Of a stretch of 57,970 bases of DNA, positions 8,484 to 17,644 are shown piece after piece (position 1 is the stretch's first letter; each line of letters opens with the position of its first letter). Below the pieces are notes generated by a model. That model did no database searches. It saw only the letters and a list, made by a program, of their open reading frames with translations, and was not told the DNA's origin. The stretch lies in assembly GCA_965183875.1 (NCBI GenBank), contig CBCYMK010000020.1, positions 1 to 57,970 on the forward strand, given 5' to 3'. The DNA comes from UBA6772 sp965183875. GTDB lineage: Bacteria; Bacteroidota; Bacteroidia; Flavobacteriales; UBA7430. The position numbers and the translations under genes were made by a program.

Positions 8484-8963
8484 ATGAAGTTTAGAGTACT
8501 TACTACCGAAGAATTAAACCCATTAAAAGACGATTTTATCAAGTTCCTTTCTGCCAATACTATTACGGGAGAGGACTGGGCTTCTATAAAGAAAGACAAG
8601 CCTAAAGAGGCCGAAACACTTTTGGAAATGTTTTGTGATATCGTCTGGGAAAAATCGCTTGAGAAAATCAATTTCTTAGAACACAGAGATGAAAAATACC
8701 TAAAGGTATTTCGCTGTGGTAAAGAGAAAATTGAAATGGTAGGTTTTGCTGTGCTTGCAGAAAATAGCCCTTCTTTATTGTTAGATGAAACTTTCGAGAA
8801 ATTGGGCTCTGGAACTCTAAAGTTCTCAGATTTAAATGCCGAGTTCCATACCTCCGAAAAGCCATCGGAAGATATTATAATGGAGAAGTTTAAAATGATG
8901 GAAGATGGATGCGTTCCTTGTGAAGAAGCGTACTTCTATGGAATAAAATCGTTGGTTAAGTAA
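8484..8963 (+). CDS. DUF6495 family protein
   Basis: 159-residue cytoplasmic protein with no signal peptide or membrane segment. The pattern MKFRVLTTEELNPLKDDFIKFLSAN..ITGEDW, the run IVWEKSL and the closing EKFKMMEDGC...EAYFYG segment match what I remember of the DUF6495 family, found across Flavobacteriia, usually 150-160 residues long. No catalytic motif is apparent and the function is unknown. It has its own candidate promoter and stands alone between the amidohydrolase pair and the oppositely oriented two-component system. The 40 bases after its stop contain a T-run but no convincing hairpin. Confidence 0.75.
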   Translation: MKFRVLTTEELNPLKDDFIKFLSANTITGEDWASIKKDKPKEAETLLEMFCDIVWEKSLEKINFLEHRDEKYLKVFRCGKEKIEMVGFAVLAENSPSLLLDETFEKLGSGTLKFSDLNAEFHTSEKPSEDIIMEKFKMMEDGCVPCEEAYFYGIKSLVK

Positions 8964-9003
8964 AACGGAAATTGTTTAGCTTCTTTTTTTACCCATGACT
9001 CCT

Positions 9004-9705
9004 TTATTCTTCTCCCTTTTTATCTCCTTCTGAAATAACCAGTTTAAATCCTACTCCTCTAATATTTTCTATTTGTATACTCGGGTCTTGACGTAGGTAT
9101 TTACGCAGTCTTGAAATAAATACATCTAAACTTCTTCCTAAAAAGTAATCGTCTTTTCCCCATAAGGATACTAAGATATTTTCTCTTTTTGTGATGGTAT
9201 TTGCTTTTTGTACCAATAGAGATAAGAGTTTTGTTTCTTTAAGCGTTAGCTTTTTCTCTTCTTCATTAATCTTAAGCTTTTGCTCTTTTACGTCGAGAGA
9301 AAATAAGCCTATTTTATAAAATGCCTCTATTGGTTTATTAACGAGTTTACGTTTTAAAAAGACCTCAATTTTTAAACAAAGCTCCTCTACATTAAAGGGT
9401 TTTGTAATATAATCATCTCCACCAATGGTTAGTCCTTCAAGCTTATCTTCTTGCATAGAGCGAGCTGTTAAGAAAATAATAGGGATTTGCTTATTGGTCT
9501 CTCTAATATTTTTGGCCAGTTCAAAACCGTCCATTTTAGGGAGCATCACATCAAAAATACAAAGGTCGAAGATTTCTTTCTTAAACAGAGCTAAAGCATC
9601 CACGCCGTTCTCACATGAAAAAACTTCGTATCCACGTTTCTGTAATTGATCACGTGTTACAAAGCTTAAACTTAAATCATCTTCAACGTATAATATCTTT
9701 GCCAT
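9004..9705 (-). CDS. rprY: OmpR-type response regulator, RprY-like
   Basis: 233-residue transcriptional regulator. Receiver domain (residues 1-120): acidic pair D9-D10, phospho-acceptor D52 in CIFDVMLP, conserved T in FLTAR and K in YITKPF. The C-terminal winged-helix DNA-binding domain (about 130-225) contains the LTLKETKLLSLL and SLDVFISRLRKYLR segments typical of OmpR/PhoB regulators. It starts two bases after the stop of the histidine kinase gene, so they form a translationally coupled pair. The combination of RR sequence and kinase type matches the RprX/RprY system first described in Bacteroides; target genes cannot be read from here. Confidence 0.92.
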   Translation of the reverse strand: MAKILYVEDDLSLSFVTRDQLQKRGYEVFSCENGVDALALFKKEIFDLCIFDVMLPKMDGFELAKNIRETNKQIPIIFLTARSMQEDKLEGLTIGGDDYITKPFNVEELCLKIEVFLKRKLVNKPIEAFYKIGLFSLDVKEQKLKINEEEKKLTLKETKLLSLLVQKANTITKRENILVSLWGKDDYFLGRSLDVFISRLRKYLRQDPSIQIENIRGVGFKLVISEGDKKGEE

Positions 9706-9707
9706 TG

Positions 9708-10970
9708 CTATTTCTTAATTTTAAAGAGTACGGTTGTACCTTTACCCTTTTCGCTTTTTATTTCCCAAAGCCAGTTATGTGCTTTGCAAATTTGGTCTAC
9801 ATAATACAGTCCCAACCCAAATCCTTTTACGTTGTGCACCTTTCCGGTAGGTACTCTAAAGAATTTGTTTTTTACATTGCTTAGCTCTTCTTGAGGGATG
9901 CCAATTCCATTGTCTGAAATTTTTAAATACAAAAACCTTTCCACTTCTTTCGTTTCTATGGTGATACTCGGCTTTTGGTTATTATACTTTATGGCATTGT
10001 CTATAATATTGTACAATATATTGGTGAGGTGTAGTCTGTCGCACACAATTAGGTTATTAGATGCTTTTAGGTTTGTGCGTATTTCTCCTCCTCTTTTTTG
10101 AAGTGTTAATTCTACACTTTTCACTATCGACAGTATAGATTTATGTAGTTCAATTTCTTCGAATTTTAAATCTATTTCACGGCGTTCTAAGGCGGCAATT
10201 TGTAAGATCTTTTCCACCTGCCTGTTCAGCCTTTCATTTTGTTCTTTAATAATTTGAGTGTAATTACTCAAGCTTTTATCCTCCGAAATAGTGCTTTCGT
10301 TGAGTAGTGCATCTGAGGCGATATGAATAGTTGAAATAGGTGTTTTAAACTCATGCGTCATATTGTTTATAAAATCCTTTTGTAGCTCAAATAAGCGCTT
10401 CTGACGAAGAATTATGATTAAGGCATATACAAAGAAAAGGACCGTAAGAAGAAGTAGGAAAGAAAAGAAAATCCATAGTTTGTTTCCCGCTAATAAGTAG
10501 GTCGTTTTTTTGGGGAAATGGATTCCGAAATAATAGATAAACTCATCGTATTTGGGCAGCTCATCAATATGGTGTTGATTTTTAGTATCTTCAAAAGAGA
10601 CGTATTCTCCATACACCATTTTCTCGCTGGAGCAATCGTAAATAGCGTATTCGTAGTCGGTTTGTATATTTCGTTTAATGAATTCTTTACGCAGATAGAG
10701 TTCTAATATATTGGCGTCTATTGCCTCTCTGATATTTACGATATAGTAATCCGATGAAATTTGTTTAACTGGATTCTCTACCGGGAAATCCATCTGATTG
10801 TATTCAGAAATACTCTCCGCTACTTTCTTTAATGAAATGAATACATCTTCTTGAAATTTATCTTGCTGTAAATTTAGCGCCTGACTAATCCAATAAATTT
10901 GTACACTTATTATTCCTGCTATGGCTACCGACCCTAAAACGGCCATATTTCGTATTGCTCTATTTTTCAT
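9708..10970 (-). CDS. rprX: Sensor histidine kinase, RprX-like
   Basis: 420-residue membrane kinase. A first transmembrane helix lies at about residues 8-28, a periplasmic sensor region of roughly 130 residues follows, and the second helix is at about 165-188. The DHp domain has FINNMTHEFKTPIS with phospho-accepting H206. The ATPase domain shows the N box (DNAIKYN), G1 box (DNGIGIP) and G2 box (GFGLGLYYV). The order kinase then regulator, with only two bases between them, is the usual one for this system. The sensed signal is unknown; the sensor domain has no recognisable fold. The upstream 160 bases contain only the hppA terminator and a weak -7-like TAACTTTA. Confidence 0.92.
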   Translation of the reverse strand: MKNRAIRNMAVLGSVAIAGIISVQIYWISQALNLQQDKFQEDVFISLKKVAESISEYNQMDFPVENPVKQISSDYYIVNIREAIDANILELYLRKEFIKRNIQTDYEYAIYDCSSEKMVYGEYVSFEDTKNQHHIDELPKYDEFIYYFGIHFPKKTTYLLAGNKLWIFFSFLLLLTVLFFVYALIIILRQKRLFELQKDFINNMTHEFKTPISTIHIASDALLNESTISEDKSLSNYTQIIKEQNERLNRQVEKILQIAALERREIDLKFEEIELHKSILSIVKSVELTLQKRGGEIRTNLKASNNLIVCDRLHLTNILYNIIDNAIKYNNQKPSITIETKEVERFLYLKISDNGIGIPQEELSNVKNKFFRVPTGKVHNVKGFGLGLYYVDQICKAHNWLWEIKSEKGKGTTVLFKIKK

Positions 10971-11070
10971 TATTTAGGTTGGATAGTTTAAAATTGAAGG
11001 TTTAAAGTTACTGATAAAAAAGGAGTGTTTTGAAAAGCATTCCCTATTAACCATCCCAATTTATCGGAAT

Positions 11071-11106
11071 AAAAAAAAGACCCTCTCGAAAAACGAGAAG
11101 GCCTTT
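11071..11106 (-). terminator. Intrinsic terminator of hppA
   Basis: A 13-bp stem with two G-U wobbles (11076-11088 with 11094-11106), a 5-nt loop and, read leftward, a T run at 11071-11078. It is 34 bases beyond the hppA stop codon. Confidence 0.88.
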
Positions 11107-11139
11107 ATTATAGTATAACCCGAAGGTTAAATTTCATTC

Positions 11140-13434
11140 TTAGTGAGTAAGCTCTACAGAGTCGATTACTAAAGTATCAATTACAGCTTCTGTAGCTACA
11201 ACTTCTTCGATAGTGATTTCTACTGGAGCTACTTCTTCAACGTGTATTTCGTTATGACCTTCTCCTAAGATAGGAGCGATAACTAATCCAATTAAACAAG
11301 TAAGTTTAATAAGGATGTTCATTGAAGGACCAGAAGTATCTTTAAATGGATCACCAACAGTATCACCAGTAATAGCAGCTTCGTGAGCAGCAGAACCTTT
11401 GTGAGTCATTTCTCCATTAATCATAACACCTGCTTCGAAAGATTTCTTAGCATTGTCCCATGCACCACCTGCATTGTTTTGGAAGATAGCCCATAGTACA
11501 CCAGAAACGGTAACACCAGCCATATACCCACCTAACATTTCAGCAATCATAAGGTTGTCCATACCGAATATCATAGGAACGAAAGTAATAACGATTGGGA
11601 ATCCAATAGTTAAAATTCCAGGAAGCATCATTTCTTTTAAAGAAGCATTGGTAGAGATTTCTACACATTTATCGTATTCTGGTTTCCCAGTACCTTCCAT
11701 AATTCCAGGAATCTCTTTAAACTGACGACGTACTTCGTATACCATTTCCATCGCAGCTTTACCAACTGCATTCATTGCAAGTGCAGAGAATACTACAGGA
11801 ACCATCCCACCAATAAATAGCATAGCTAATACCGGAGCTTTAAAGATGTTAATTCCATCAATTCCAGTAAAGGTTACATAAGCAGCAAATAGAGCCAATG
11901 AAGTTAAGGCTGCAGAAGCAATAGCAAAACCTTTTCCTGTTGCAGCAGTAGTGTTCCCTACAGCATCTAAAATGTCTGTTCTTTCTCTTACGATAGGGTC
12001 TTGCTCACTCATCTCAGCAATACCACCAGCATTATCTGCAATAGGTCCAAAAGCATCAATTGCTAACTGCATTGCAGTAGTAGCCATCATTGCAGAAGCA
12101 GCCATAGCTACACCATAAAAACCAGCAAATGCATAAGAAGACCAAATAGCCATTGCAAATAAAATAACTGTTGGGAAAGTAGAAATCATCCCTGTAGCTA
12201 AACCTGCAATAATGTTTGTTCCTGCACCAGTAGCAGATTTTTCAACAATATTTAAAATTGGTTTTTTACCTAAACCAGTATAGTATTCAGTAACAGAAGA
12301 AATTACACCACCTACAATTAAACCAACAATAGTTGCGTAGAATACACGCATTGCAGTAATGTCTTTTAATACATTTCCTCCAGTTTCGAAGAAGTTCATC
12401 TTCATAGTTTCAGGTAACATCCAAGTTACTAAACCATAACAAGCAGCAGCAACTAAAGCAATAGAGAACCAGTTCCCTTTGTTTAATGCTCCCATAACCT
12501 CAGCTTCTTTAGCGTCGTTATTTTTAATGCTAACGAATAAAGTTCCGATTAAAGAAATTACAATACCAACACCTGCAATAGCCATTGGCAATAAAATAGG
12601 TCCGATTGAACCAAATCCAGCAAACAAGCTGATGTCGTTTACTTCAATAATATAGTTACCTAATACCATTGCCGCTAATACTGTAGCTACATAAGAACCA
12701 AATAAATCGGCACCCATACCTGCAACATCACCTACGTTATCTCCAACATTATCTGCAATTGTAGCAGGGTTACGAGGATCATCTTCAGGGATACCAGCTT
12801 CTACTTTACCAACTAAATCGGCACCTACGTCGGCTGCTTTAGTATAAATACCACCACCAACACGAGCAAATAAAGCAATAGATTCAGCACCTAATGAGAA
12901 ACCAGCTAAGGTTTCTAGTACAATTGTCATGTCGTGTGTGTTTGTCCAAACACCACCCATAAAGTAGTTGTAGAATGCAATAAAGAAAAAAGTTAATCCT
13001 AAAACAGATAAACCAGCAACACCTAGTCCCATAACAGTACCACCACCAAAAGAAACTTTTAATGCATTTGGTAAGCTTGTACGAGCAGCTTGTGTAGTTC
13101 TAACGTTTGTTTTGGTAGCGATTTTCATCCCCATGTTTCCTGCTAAAGCAGAGAAAAATGCACCTACTATAAAAGCAATTACAATTAACCAGTGTGTAGA
13201 AGGTACAACTGTTGAAACGATGAATAATAAAACACTTACACCGATAACAAAAAATGTTAAAAGTCTGTATTCTGCCTTTAAGAATGCTAATGCACCTTCG
13301 TAGATATGGTCAGAAATTTCCTTCATTTTCCCATCTCCAGCATCTTGTTTCATTACCCAAGATTTTTTGGCTACCATATAAAGTAAGCCTATAACTGCCA
13401 TTACTATTGGCATATAAATAATCAATGATTCCAT
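11140..13434 (-). CDS. hppA: Membrane-bound, K+-dependent ion-pumping pyrophosphatase
   Basis: Integral membrane pyrophosphatase that couples PPi hydrolysis to H+ or Na+ export. 764 residues, about 16 transmembrane helices. Signature segments are complete: DVGADLVGKVEAG with DDPRNPATIADNVGDNVGD (substrate and Mg2+ binding), DAVGNTTAATGKG and the C-terminal DTVGDPFKDTSGP. The Ala in NTTAATGKG is the residue that marks the K+-dependent class (Lys in K+-independent enzymes). Whether Na+ or H+ is pumped cannot be decided by eye. The last 40 residues form an unusual acidic tail (EVAPVEITIEEVVATE...). The gene is monocistronic, with its own promoter and terminator. Confidence 0.96.
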   Translation of the reverse strand: MESLIIYMPIVMAVIGLLYMVAKKSWVMKQDAGDGKMKEISDHIYEGALAFLKAEYRLLTFFVIGVSVLLFIVSTVVPSTHWLIVIAFIVGAFFSALAGNMGMKIATKTNVRTTQAARTSLPNALKVSFGGGTVMGLGVAGLSVLGLTFFFIAFYNYFMGGVWTNTHDMTIVLETLAGFSLGAESIALFARVGGGIYTKAADVGADLVGKVEAGIPEDDPRNPATIADNVGDNVGDVAGMGADLFGSYVATVLAAMVLGNYIIEVNDISLFAGFGSIGPILLPMAIAGVGIVISLIGTLFVSIKNNDAKEAEVMGALNKGNWFSIALVAAACYGLVTWMLPETMKMNFFETGGNVLKDITAMRVFYATIVGLIVGGVISSVTEYYTGLGKKPILNIVEKSATGAGTNIIAGLATGMISTFPTVILFAMAIWSSYAFAGFYGVAMAASAMMATTAMQLAIDAFGPIADNAGGIAEMSEQDPIVRERTDILDAVGNTTAATGKGFAIASAALTSLALFAAYVTFTGIDGINIFKAPVLAMLFIGGMVPVVFSALAMNAVGKAAMEMVYEVRRQFKEIPGIMEGTGKPEYDKCVEISTNASLKEMMLPGILTIGFPIVITFVPMIFGMDNLMIAEMLGGYMAGVTVSGVLWAIFQNNAGGAWDNAKKSFEAGVMINGEMTHKGSAAHEAAITGDTVGDPFKDTSGPSMNILIKLTCLIGLVIAPILGEGHNEIHVEEVAPVEITIEEVVATEAVIDTLVIDSVELTH

Positions 13435-13465
13435 AGTCCTTTTAGGATTTTAGTTTACAAGGGTG

Positions 13466-13473
13466 CAAATATA
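13466..13473 (-). promoter_or_regulatory. Candidate -7 element for hppA
   Basis: On the minus strand TATATTTG matches TAnnTTTG and is followed by GC, a common context in this phylum. It is 32 bases upstream of the hppA ATG. No good -33 TTTG is seen. Confidence 0.5.
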
Positions 13474-13658
13474 AGAAATTAGCTTATAAATAGTAAAACT
13501 TATTTGTATTTGATAAATACTACAGTTTGGTTGTATAAATAGTGCTGCGTTAATCTCTTAATATCTGGTTGTAAATGGCTAGTACTGCAGAAGAAATTCT
13601 ATGATTGTAGTGCACGTAAATTCCTCCACTCAAAATCACATATTCAATTTTCAATCCT

Positions 13659-13666
13659 TATCTTTG
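13659..13666 (+). promoter_or_regulatory. Candidate -7 element for the tatA-gatA transcript
   Basis: TATCTTTG fits TAnnTTTG; it lies 37 bases before the tatA start codon. Confidence 0.5.
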
Positions 13667-13702
13667 CGCCAAAGCGCCTGCAAAGGCATTAAAAACAAGT
13701 AT

Positions 13703-13891
13703 ATGACACTTTTATCAATCTTTTTCGGATTTATGGGTGGCTACGAATGGGTTTTAATCCTATTAGCTGTTCTTTTATTATTTGGTGGTAAAAAAATACC
13801 AGAGCTCATGCGTGGTTTAGGAAGCGGAATTAAAGAATTTAAAGACGCGGCCAAAGAAGAAAAAGACAAGTTAGATAGCACAGAAGAGTAA
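13703..13891 (+). CDS. tatA: Twin-arginine translocase subunit TatA/E
   Basis: 62-residue pore-forming subunit of the Tat system, which moves folded proteins across the inner membrane. It has the standard plan: a short periplasmic start with G-G-Y-E, one transmembrane helix (about residues 14-28), the FGGKKIPEL hinge, an amphipathic helix (MRGLGSGIKEFK) and a charged tail. I chose ATG 13703 because it directly precedes the conserved region; the 34 extra codons of a longer frame upstream overlap the promoter. No tatC is in the window. It is likely in an operon with gatA (16-base gap). A plausible Tat substrate is encoded at 52950-53840. Confidence 0.92.
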   Translation: MTLLSIFFGFMGGYEWVLILLAVLLLFGGKKIPELMRGLGSGIKEFKDAAKEEKDKLDSTEE

Positions 13892-13907
13892 TCCTTAATT
13901 TCAAGCC

Positions 13908-15335
13908 TTGAAGAATTTTTCCTCTCTAAGCGAAATCAAAGAATCCTTAGCTAAGGGTTCGGTGAGCTGCAAGTCGTTGGTAGAATATTACCTCGATCGT
14001 ATTACGAAGCACCAAGATTTAAATATTTTTTTAGAAGTATTTTCTGACACTGCATTAGCACAAGCCCAAAAAGTAGATCAAAAACTACAAGAGGGTACTG
14101 CGGGTAGATTGGCAGGGATGGTAATCTCAATTAAAGATAATATTTGCTTTAAGGGACATAAGGTTTCAGCGTCTTCTAAAATATTGGAAGGTTTTGAATC
14201 GCTTTATAGCGCCACTGTAGTAGAGCGTTTACTAGAGGAGGATGCCATTATAATAGGTCGCTTAAATTGCGACGAGTTTGCCATGGGGTCTTCAAACGAA
14301 AACTCGGCTTACGGGGCAGTAAAAAACCCTGTAGACACAAGTAAAGTTCCTGGTGGTTCTTCAGGAGGTTCTGCTGCTGCAGTAGCAGCCGACTTATGTC
14401 AGGTGGCTTTGGGTAGTGATACTGGAGGATCTATTCGTCAGCCTGCAGCTTTTTGTGGTGTGGTTGGAATGAAACCTACTTACGCTAGAATTTCAAGGTT
14501 TGGATTGATTGCTTATGCATCCTCTTTCGACCAAATAGGTCCATTAGCAAAGTCTGTTGAGGATGCTGCTTTGGTAACCGAAATTATGGCGGGTAAAGAT
14601 GAAAATGATTCTACCAGCTCTTCGGTTGCTGTTACTTCATACAGCAACTTAGATGCACCCGTAGAAAAAAGAAAAATAGCTTACTTAAAAGAGTATATCG
14701 AAAGTCCAGGATTGGACCCGGAGATAAAAGCAAACTTTTTACAACTAATAAGCAGTTTAAGAGCTGAAGGCCATACTGTAGAGGAGCAATCCTTTTCTTA
14801 TTTAGACGCTATGGTGCCTACTTATTATGTGCTTACTACAGCAGAAGCTTCCTCTAATTTAGCGCGTTTCGATGGAGTTCACTTCGGATATAGAAGTCCT
14901 AATGCCCACGACTTAGAGAGTACTTATAAAATGTCGAGAACCGAAGGTTTTGGCGACGAGGTAAAACGTAGAATTATGCTTGGTACTTTTGTATTGAGTT
15001 CAGGTTACTACGATGCCTATTATACAAAAGCACAAAAAGTGCGTAGATTAATTCAAGATCGTACGAAAGCTATTTTTAAGGATTTCGACTTTGTACTTAT
15101 GCCTACCACACCGAGTACAGCTTTTGAGATTGGTGTAAAAAACGAAGACCCTACCGTAGTTTACTTAGAAGATATATATACTGTTCATGCGAATTTAGCG
15201 GGTGTACCTGCTATTTCTCTTCCGCTGTGGAATTCTTCAGAAAGTATGCCTATTGGAGTACAGTTAATGGCTGCTGAATTTAACGAATCGGAGCTGTTTT
15301 CTTTTTCAGAAAAATTAATGAATCATAAAAACTAG
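13908..15335 (+). CDS. gatA: Aspartyl/glutamyl-tRNA amidotransferase subunit A
   Basis: GatA releases ammonia from glutamine for amidation of mischarged Glu-tRNA(Gln) or Asp-tRNA(Asn) in the GatCAB complex. 475 residues, normal length. The amidase signature triad is intact: K76 (ISIKDN), S151 (PGGSSGG) and nucleophile S175 (DTGGSIRQP), with the same spacing as characterised GatA enzymes. The start is TTG at 13908: the family-like LKNFSSLSEI begins here and no ATG is available nearby. gatB and gatC are not in the window. The gene ends with TAG immediately followed by the ATG of the transglycosylase gene, so the genes are transcribed together. Confidence 0.94.
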   Translation: MKNFSSLSEIKESLAKGSVSCKSLVEYYLDRITKHQDLNIFLEVFSDTALAQAQKVDQKLQEGTAGRLAGMVISIKDNICFKGHKVSASSKILEGFESLYSATVVERLLEEDAIIIGRLNCDEFAMGSSNENSAYGAVKNPVDTSKVPGGSSGGSAAAVAADLCQVALGSDTGGSIRQPAAFCGVVGMKPTYARISRFGLIAYASSFDQIGPLAKSVEDAALVTEIMAGKDENDSTSSSVAVTSYSNLDAPVEKRKIAYLKEYIESPGLDPEIKANFLQLISSLRAEGHTVEEQSFSYLDAMVPTYYVLTTAEASSNLARFDGVHFGYRSPNAHDLESTYKMSRTEGFGDEVKRRIMLGTFVLSSGYYDAYYTKAQKVRRLIQDRTKAIFKDFDFVLMPTTPSTAFEIGVKNEDPTVVYLEDIYTVHANLAGVPAISLPLWNSSESMPIGVQLMAAEFNESELFSFSEKLMNHKN

Positions 15336-16601
15336 ATGAATAACTCAATCAAGTTTCTGTTTTTTATTACCCTTAGCTTTGGTTTTTTTGCCTCAGCGCA
15401 TAACGAAGAGGATAAAAATAAAGATAGCTTGAAAGTTGTTTTTTTAGACGATCCTGTAGTAGCCAACTTCGATAGTATTTTGTTGGCTAACTACGCTTAT
15501 ACCGAACATTTATTTGGAGCAGAGGTAAATTCTAGCTCTGTAGTACCGGTTTTTTCGGATAGTATTTACGAACTCCGTTTAAAGGAACTAAGCACTAAAA
15601 CACCTATTAATTTAGTGTTTAACCCTTATGTAAAAACCTATATAAACGTTTATACCAAACAAAGAAGAACCCAGATGTCTCGCATGATGGGCTTGGCGGA
15701 GTATTACTTTCCGATGTTTGAAAAAGTACTCGATCAGTTTGATCTGCCGTTGGAATTAAAATACTTAGCCATTGTAGAGTCTGCTCTAAACCCACGCGCT
15801 AAATCGTGGGCTGGTGCAACCGGGTTATGGCAGTTTATGTACAATACAGGAAAGGAGTACGATTTAAAGGTGAGTTCGTATGTAGATGAGCGCATGGATC
15901 CTTATAGAGCCACAGTGGCTGCTTGCATGTATTTTCAAAGTTCTTATAAGTTGTATGGTGATTGGTCTTTGGTTTTAGCTTCTTATAATTCAGGTAGAGG
16001 AAACGTAAACAAAGCAATTCGTCGTTCTGGAGGACATAAAAACTTCTGGAAAATAAGAAGATTCTTACCTAGAGAAACACGTAGCTATGTTCCGGCTTTT
16101 ATTGCAGTTTGTTATGCAATGAATTACGCTCAAGAACACGGTATTAGTATAGAGCAACCCAAGGTATTGCATTATGAAATCGATACCATTGAGGTGAAAT
16201 ACCAAATAGATTTCGAGTACTTATCTTCCTCTCTAGACATTTCCATTTCAGAGTTAGAGTTTTTAAACCCATCGTATAAGATAAATGTAATTCCACATAT
16301 TAGCGGTAGAAAGTATTACTTAACACTTCCGATTGAAAAAATGGGTGTTTTTGTAAGTAATGAAGAGGAAATCTATGCACACTTTATAGACCTAGACCTT
16401 CAAAGACAAAAGGCTTACCCTAAGTATTCTGAGCAAGATGAACGTGTTGTTCACAGGGTGAAAAATGGTGAGTATCTCGGGAAAATTGCCAATCGTTATG
16501 GCTGTTCTGTTACCAAAATTAGAAAGTGGAACAATTTAAAGAATGATGATATTAGAGTGGGTCAACGCTTAATATTATATGTACGACCAGATCACGTTTA
16601 G
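15336..16601 (+). CDS. MltD-like lytic transglycosylase with LysM domain
   Basis: Cell-wall enzyme that cleaves peptidoglycan to 1,6-anhydromuramic acid products. 421 residues: signal peptide (cleavage near ASA), a linker, an SLT domain at about 125-290 with catalytic E148 (AIVESALNP) and the downstream motifs SWAGATGLWQFM and VLASYNSGRGNVNKAI, then a single LysM peptidoglycan-binding module at about 370-418 (HRVKNGEYLGKIANRYG...VGQRLIL). The start codon abuts the gatA stop codon. MltD of enteric bacteria has a similar order (SLT then LysM repeats); here only one clear LysM remains. Confidence 0.93.
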   Translation: MNNSIKFLFFITLSFGFFASAHNEEDKNKDSLKVVFLDDPVVANFDSILLANYAYTEHLFGAEVNSSSVVPVFSDSIYELRLKELSTKTPINLVFNPYVKTYINVYTKQRRTQMSRMMGLAEYYFPMFEKVLDQFDLPLELKYLAIVESALNPRAKSWAGATGLWQFMYNTGKEYDLKVSSYVDERMDPYRATVAACMYFQSSYKLYGDWSLVLASYNSGRGNVNKAIRRSGGHKNFWKIRRFLPRETRSYVPAFIAVCYAMNYAQEHGISIEQPKVLHYEIDTIEVKYQIDFEYLSSSLDISISELEFLNPSYKINVIPHISGRKYYLTLPIEKMGVFVSNEEEIYAHFIDLDLQRQKAYPKYSEQDERVVHRVKNGEYLGKIANRYGCSVTKIRKWNNLKNDDIRVGQRLILYVRPDHV

Positions 16602-16634
16602 CGTTCTTTATTCGTATCTCTTAAATACCCTTTT

Positions 16635-17639
16635 ATGAAATCTGCTTTTTTTTATCTTTTTGTAGTCCTTAGTGTTTGTTTTTCAGCTTGTAAGCAAAGC
16701 CCCGAAAATGAGCTTAAGCCTAGTACTTCTCGTTCTGTATTACCACCAAACACAGGAAATATATCAGAGTTGGTTATTGTGGTACCCGATAAATTATGGG
16801 AGGGTAATATAGGCGCAGACTTGAAAAGTATTTTTCAAGCCAATGTATTGGGTATTCCCCAACAAGAAGCTTTATTTGATGTGTTTGCAATTAACCCATC
16901 CCAGTTTTCCAATATTTTTAAAACACATAAAAACATTCTTTGGTTGTCTTTAGATGAAACTACTTCTGTTAGTAAAGCAGAAGGTAAGTGGTCTAAAAAC
17001 CAACTTTTTGTTTCTGTTAAAGCCAATTCAGAAAAAGAACTTTCAAATCTACTTATAGAGCAAGGAGAAAAAATTAGGACTTGGTTTTTACAAAAAGATT
17101 TAGGTAGAAGAGTGGTGAAACTTAAAAAGACAGCCGAAAAAGAAGTTCAGAAAGAGCTGCTAGAGGCTTATAATATAAGTATGCTTATTCCCGATAACTA
17201 TGAAATTGCCTTAGCAGAAGAGAATTTTGTATGGCTTAGAAGAGACAAGCCCAAAGTAAATGTTATTTCTAATTTATGGGTACATACCATTCCGTATACT
17301 TCACCTAGTCAGTTGAGTAAACTGTCTCTAATTCAGTTGAGAGATTCATTGGGCAGCACACATGTAGAAGGGGGAAGGCCACAGTCTTATATGACTACAG
17401 AGTTATTGTACGACCCTGACTTTAGTTTGATTTCTGAAAATCCATATACGGTAGAAATGCGTGGTTTATGGACTATGGTAAACGATTTTTTAGGCGGTTC
17501 GTTTATTTCTTATACGCAGTTGGATGAAGAGAATAATCGTATAATTTATTCCGAAGGCTTTTTGTATTGTCCCAAAGAACGAAAGCGTTTTTATGTCCAA
17601 GAACTAGAAGCTGTTTTGTCTAGTTTAAAATCGAGATAA
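16635..17639 (+). CDS. DUF4837 family lipoprotein
   Basis: 334 residues with a lipoprotein signal peptide: hydrophobic stretch then FSAC-K at residues 17-20, so Cys20 should be lipidated. The body matches my recollection of DUF4837, a Bacteroidota-specific family: ELVIVVPDKLWEG near the start, LGIPQQEALFDVF, and a late GLWTMVNDFLGGSFIS segment. Its function is unknown; being next to a peptidoglycan transglycosylase hints at an envelope role, but that is inference from position only. It is 33 bases after the transglycosylase gene and 5 before the Crp/Fnr gene. Confidence 0.85.
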   Translation: MKSAFFYLFVVLSVCFSACKQSPENELKPSTSRSVLPPNTGNISELVIVVPDKLWEGNIGADLKSIFQANVLGIPQQEALFDVFAINPSQFSNIFKTHKNILWLSLDETTSVSKAEGKWSKNQLFVSVKANSEKELSNLLIEQGEKIRTWFLQKDLGRRVVKLKKTAEKEVQKELLEAYNISMLIPDNYEIALAEENFVWLRRDKPKVNVISNLWVHTIPYTSPSQLSKLSLIQLRDSLGSTHVEGGRPQSYMTTELLYDPDFSLISENPYTVEMRGLWTMVNDFLGGSFISYTQLDEENNRIIYSEGFLYCPKERKRFYVQELEAVLSSLKSR

Positions 17640-17644
17640 GCTTT

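Noticed and set aside
13601..13702. Longer TatA with 34 more N-terminal residues
   Set aside because: TatA proteins start just before the membrane helix and the extra codons cover the candidate promoter.
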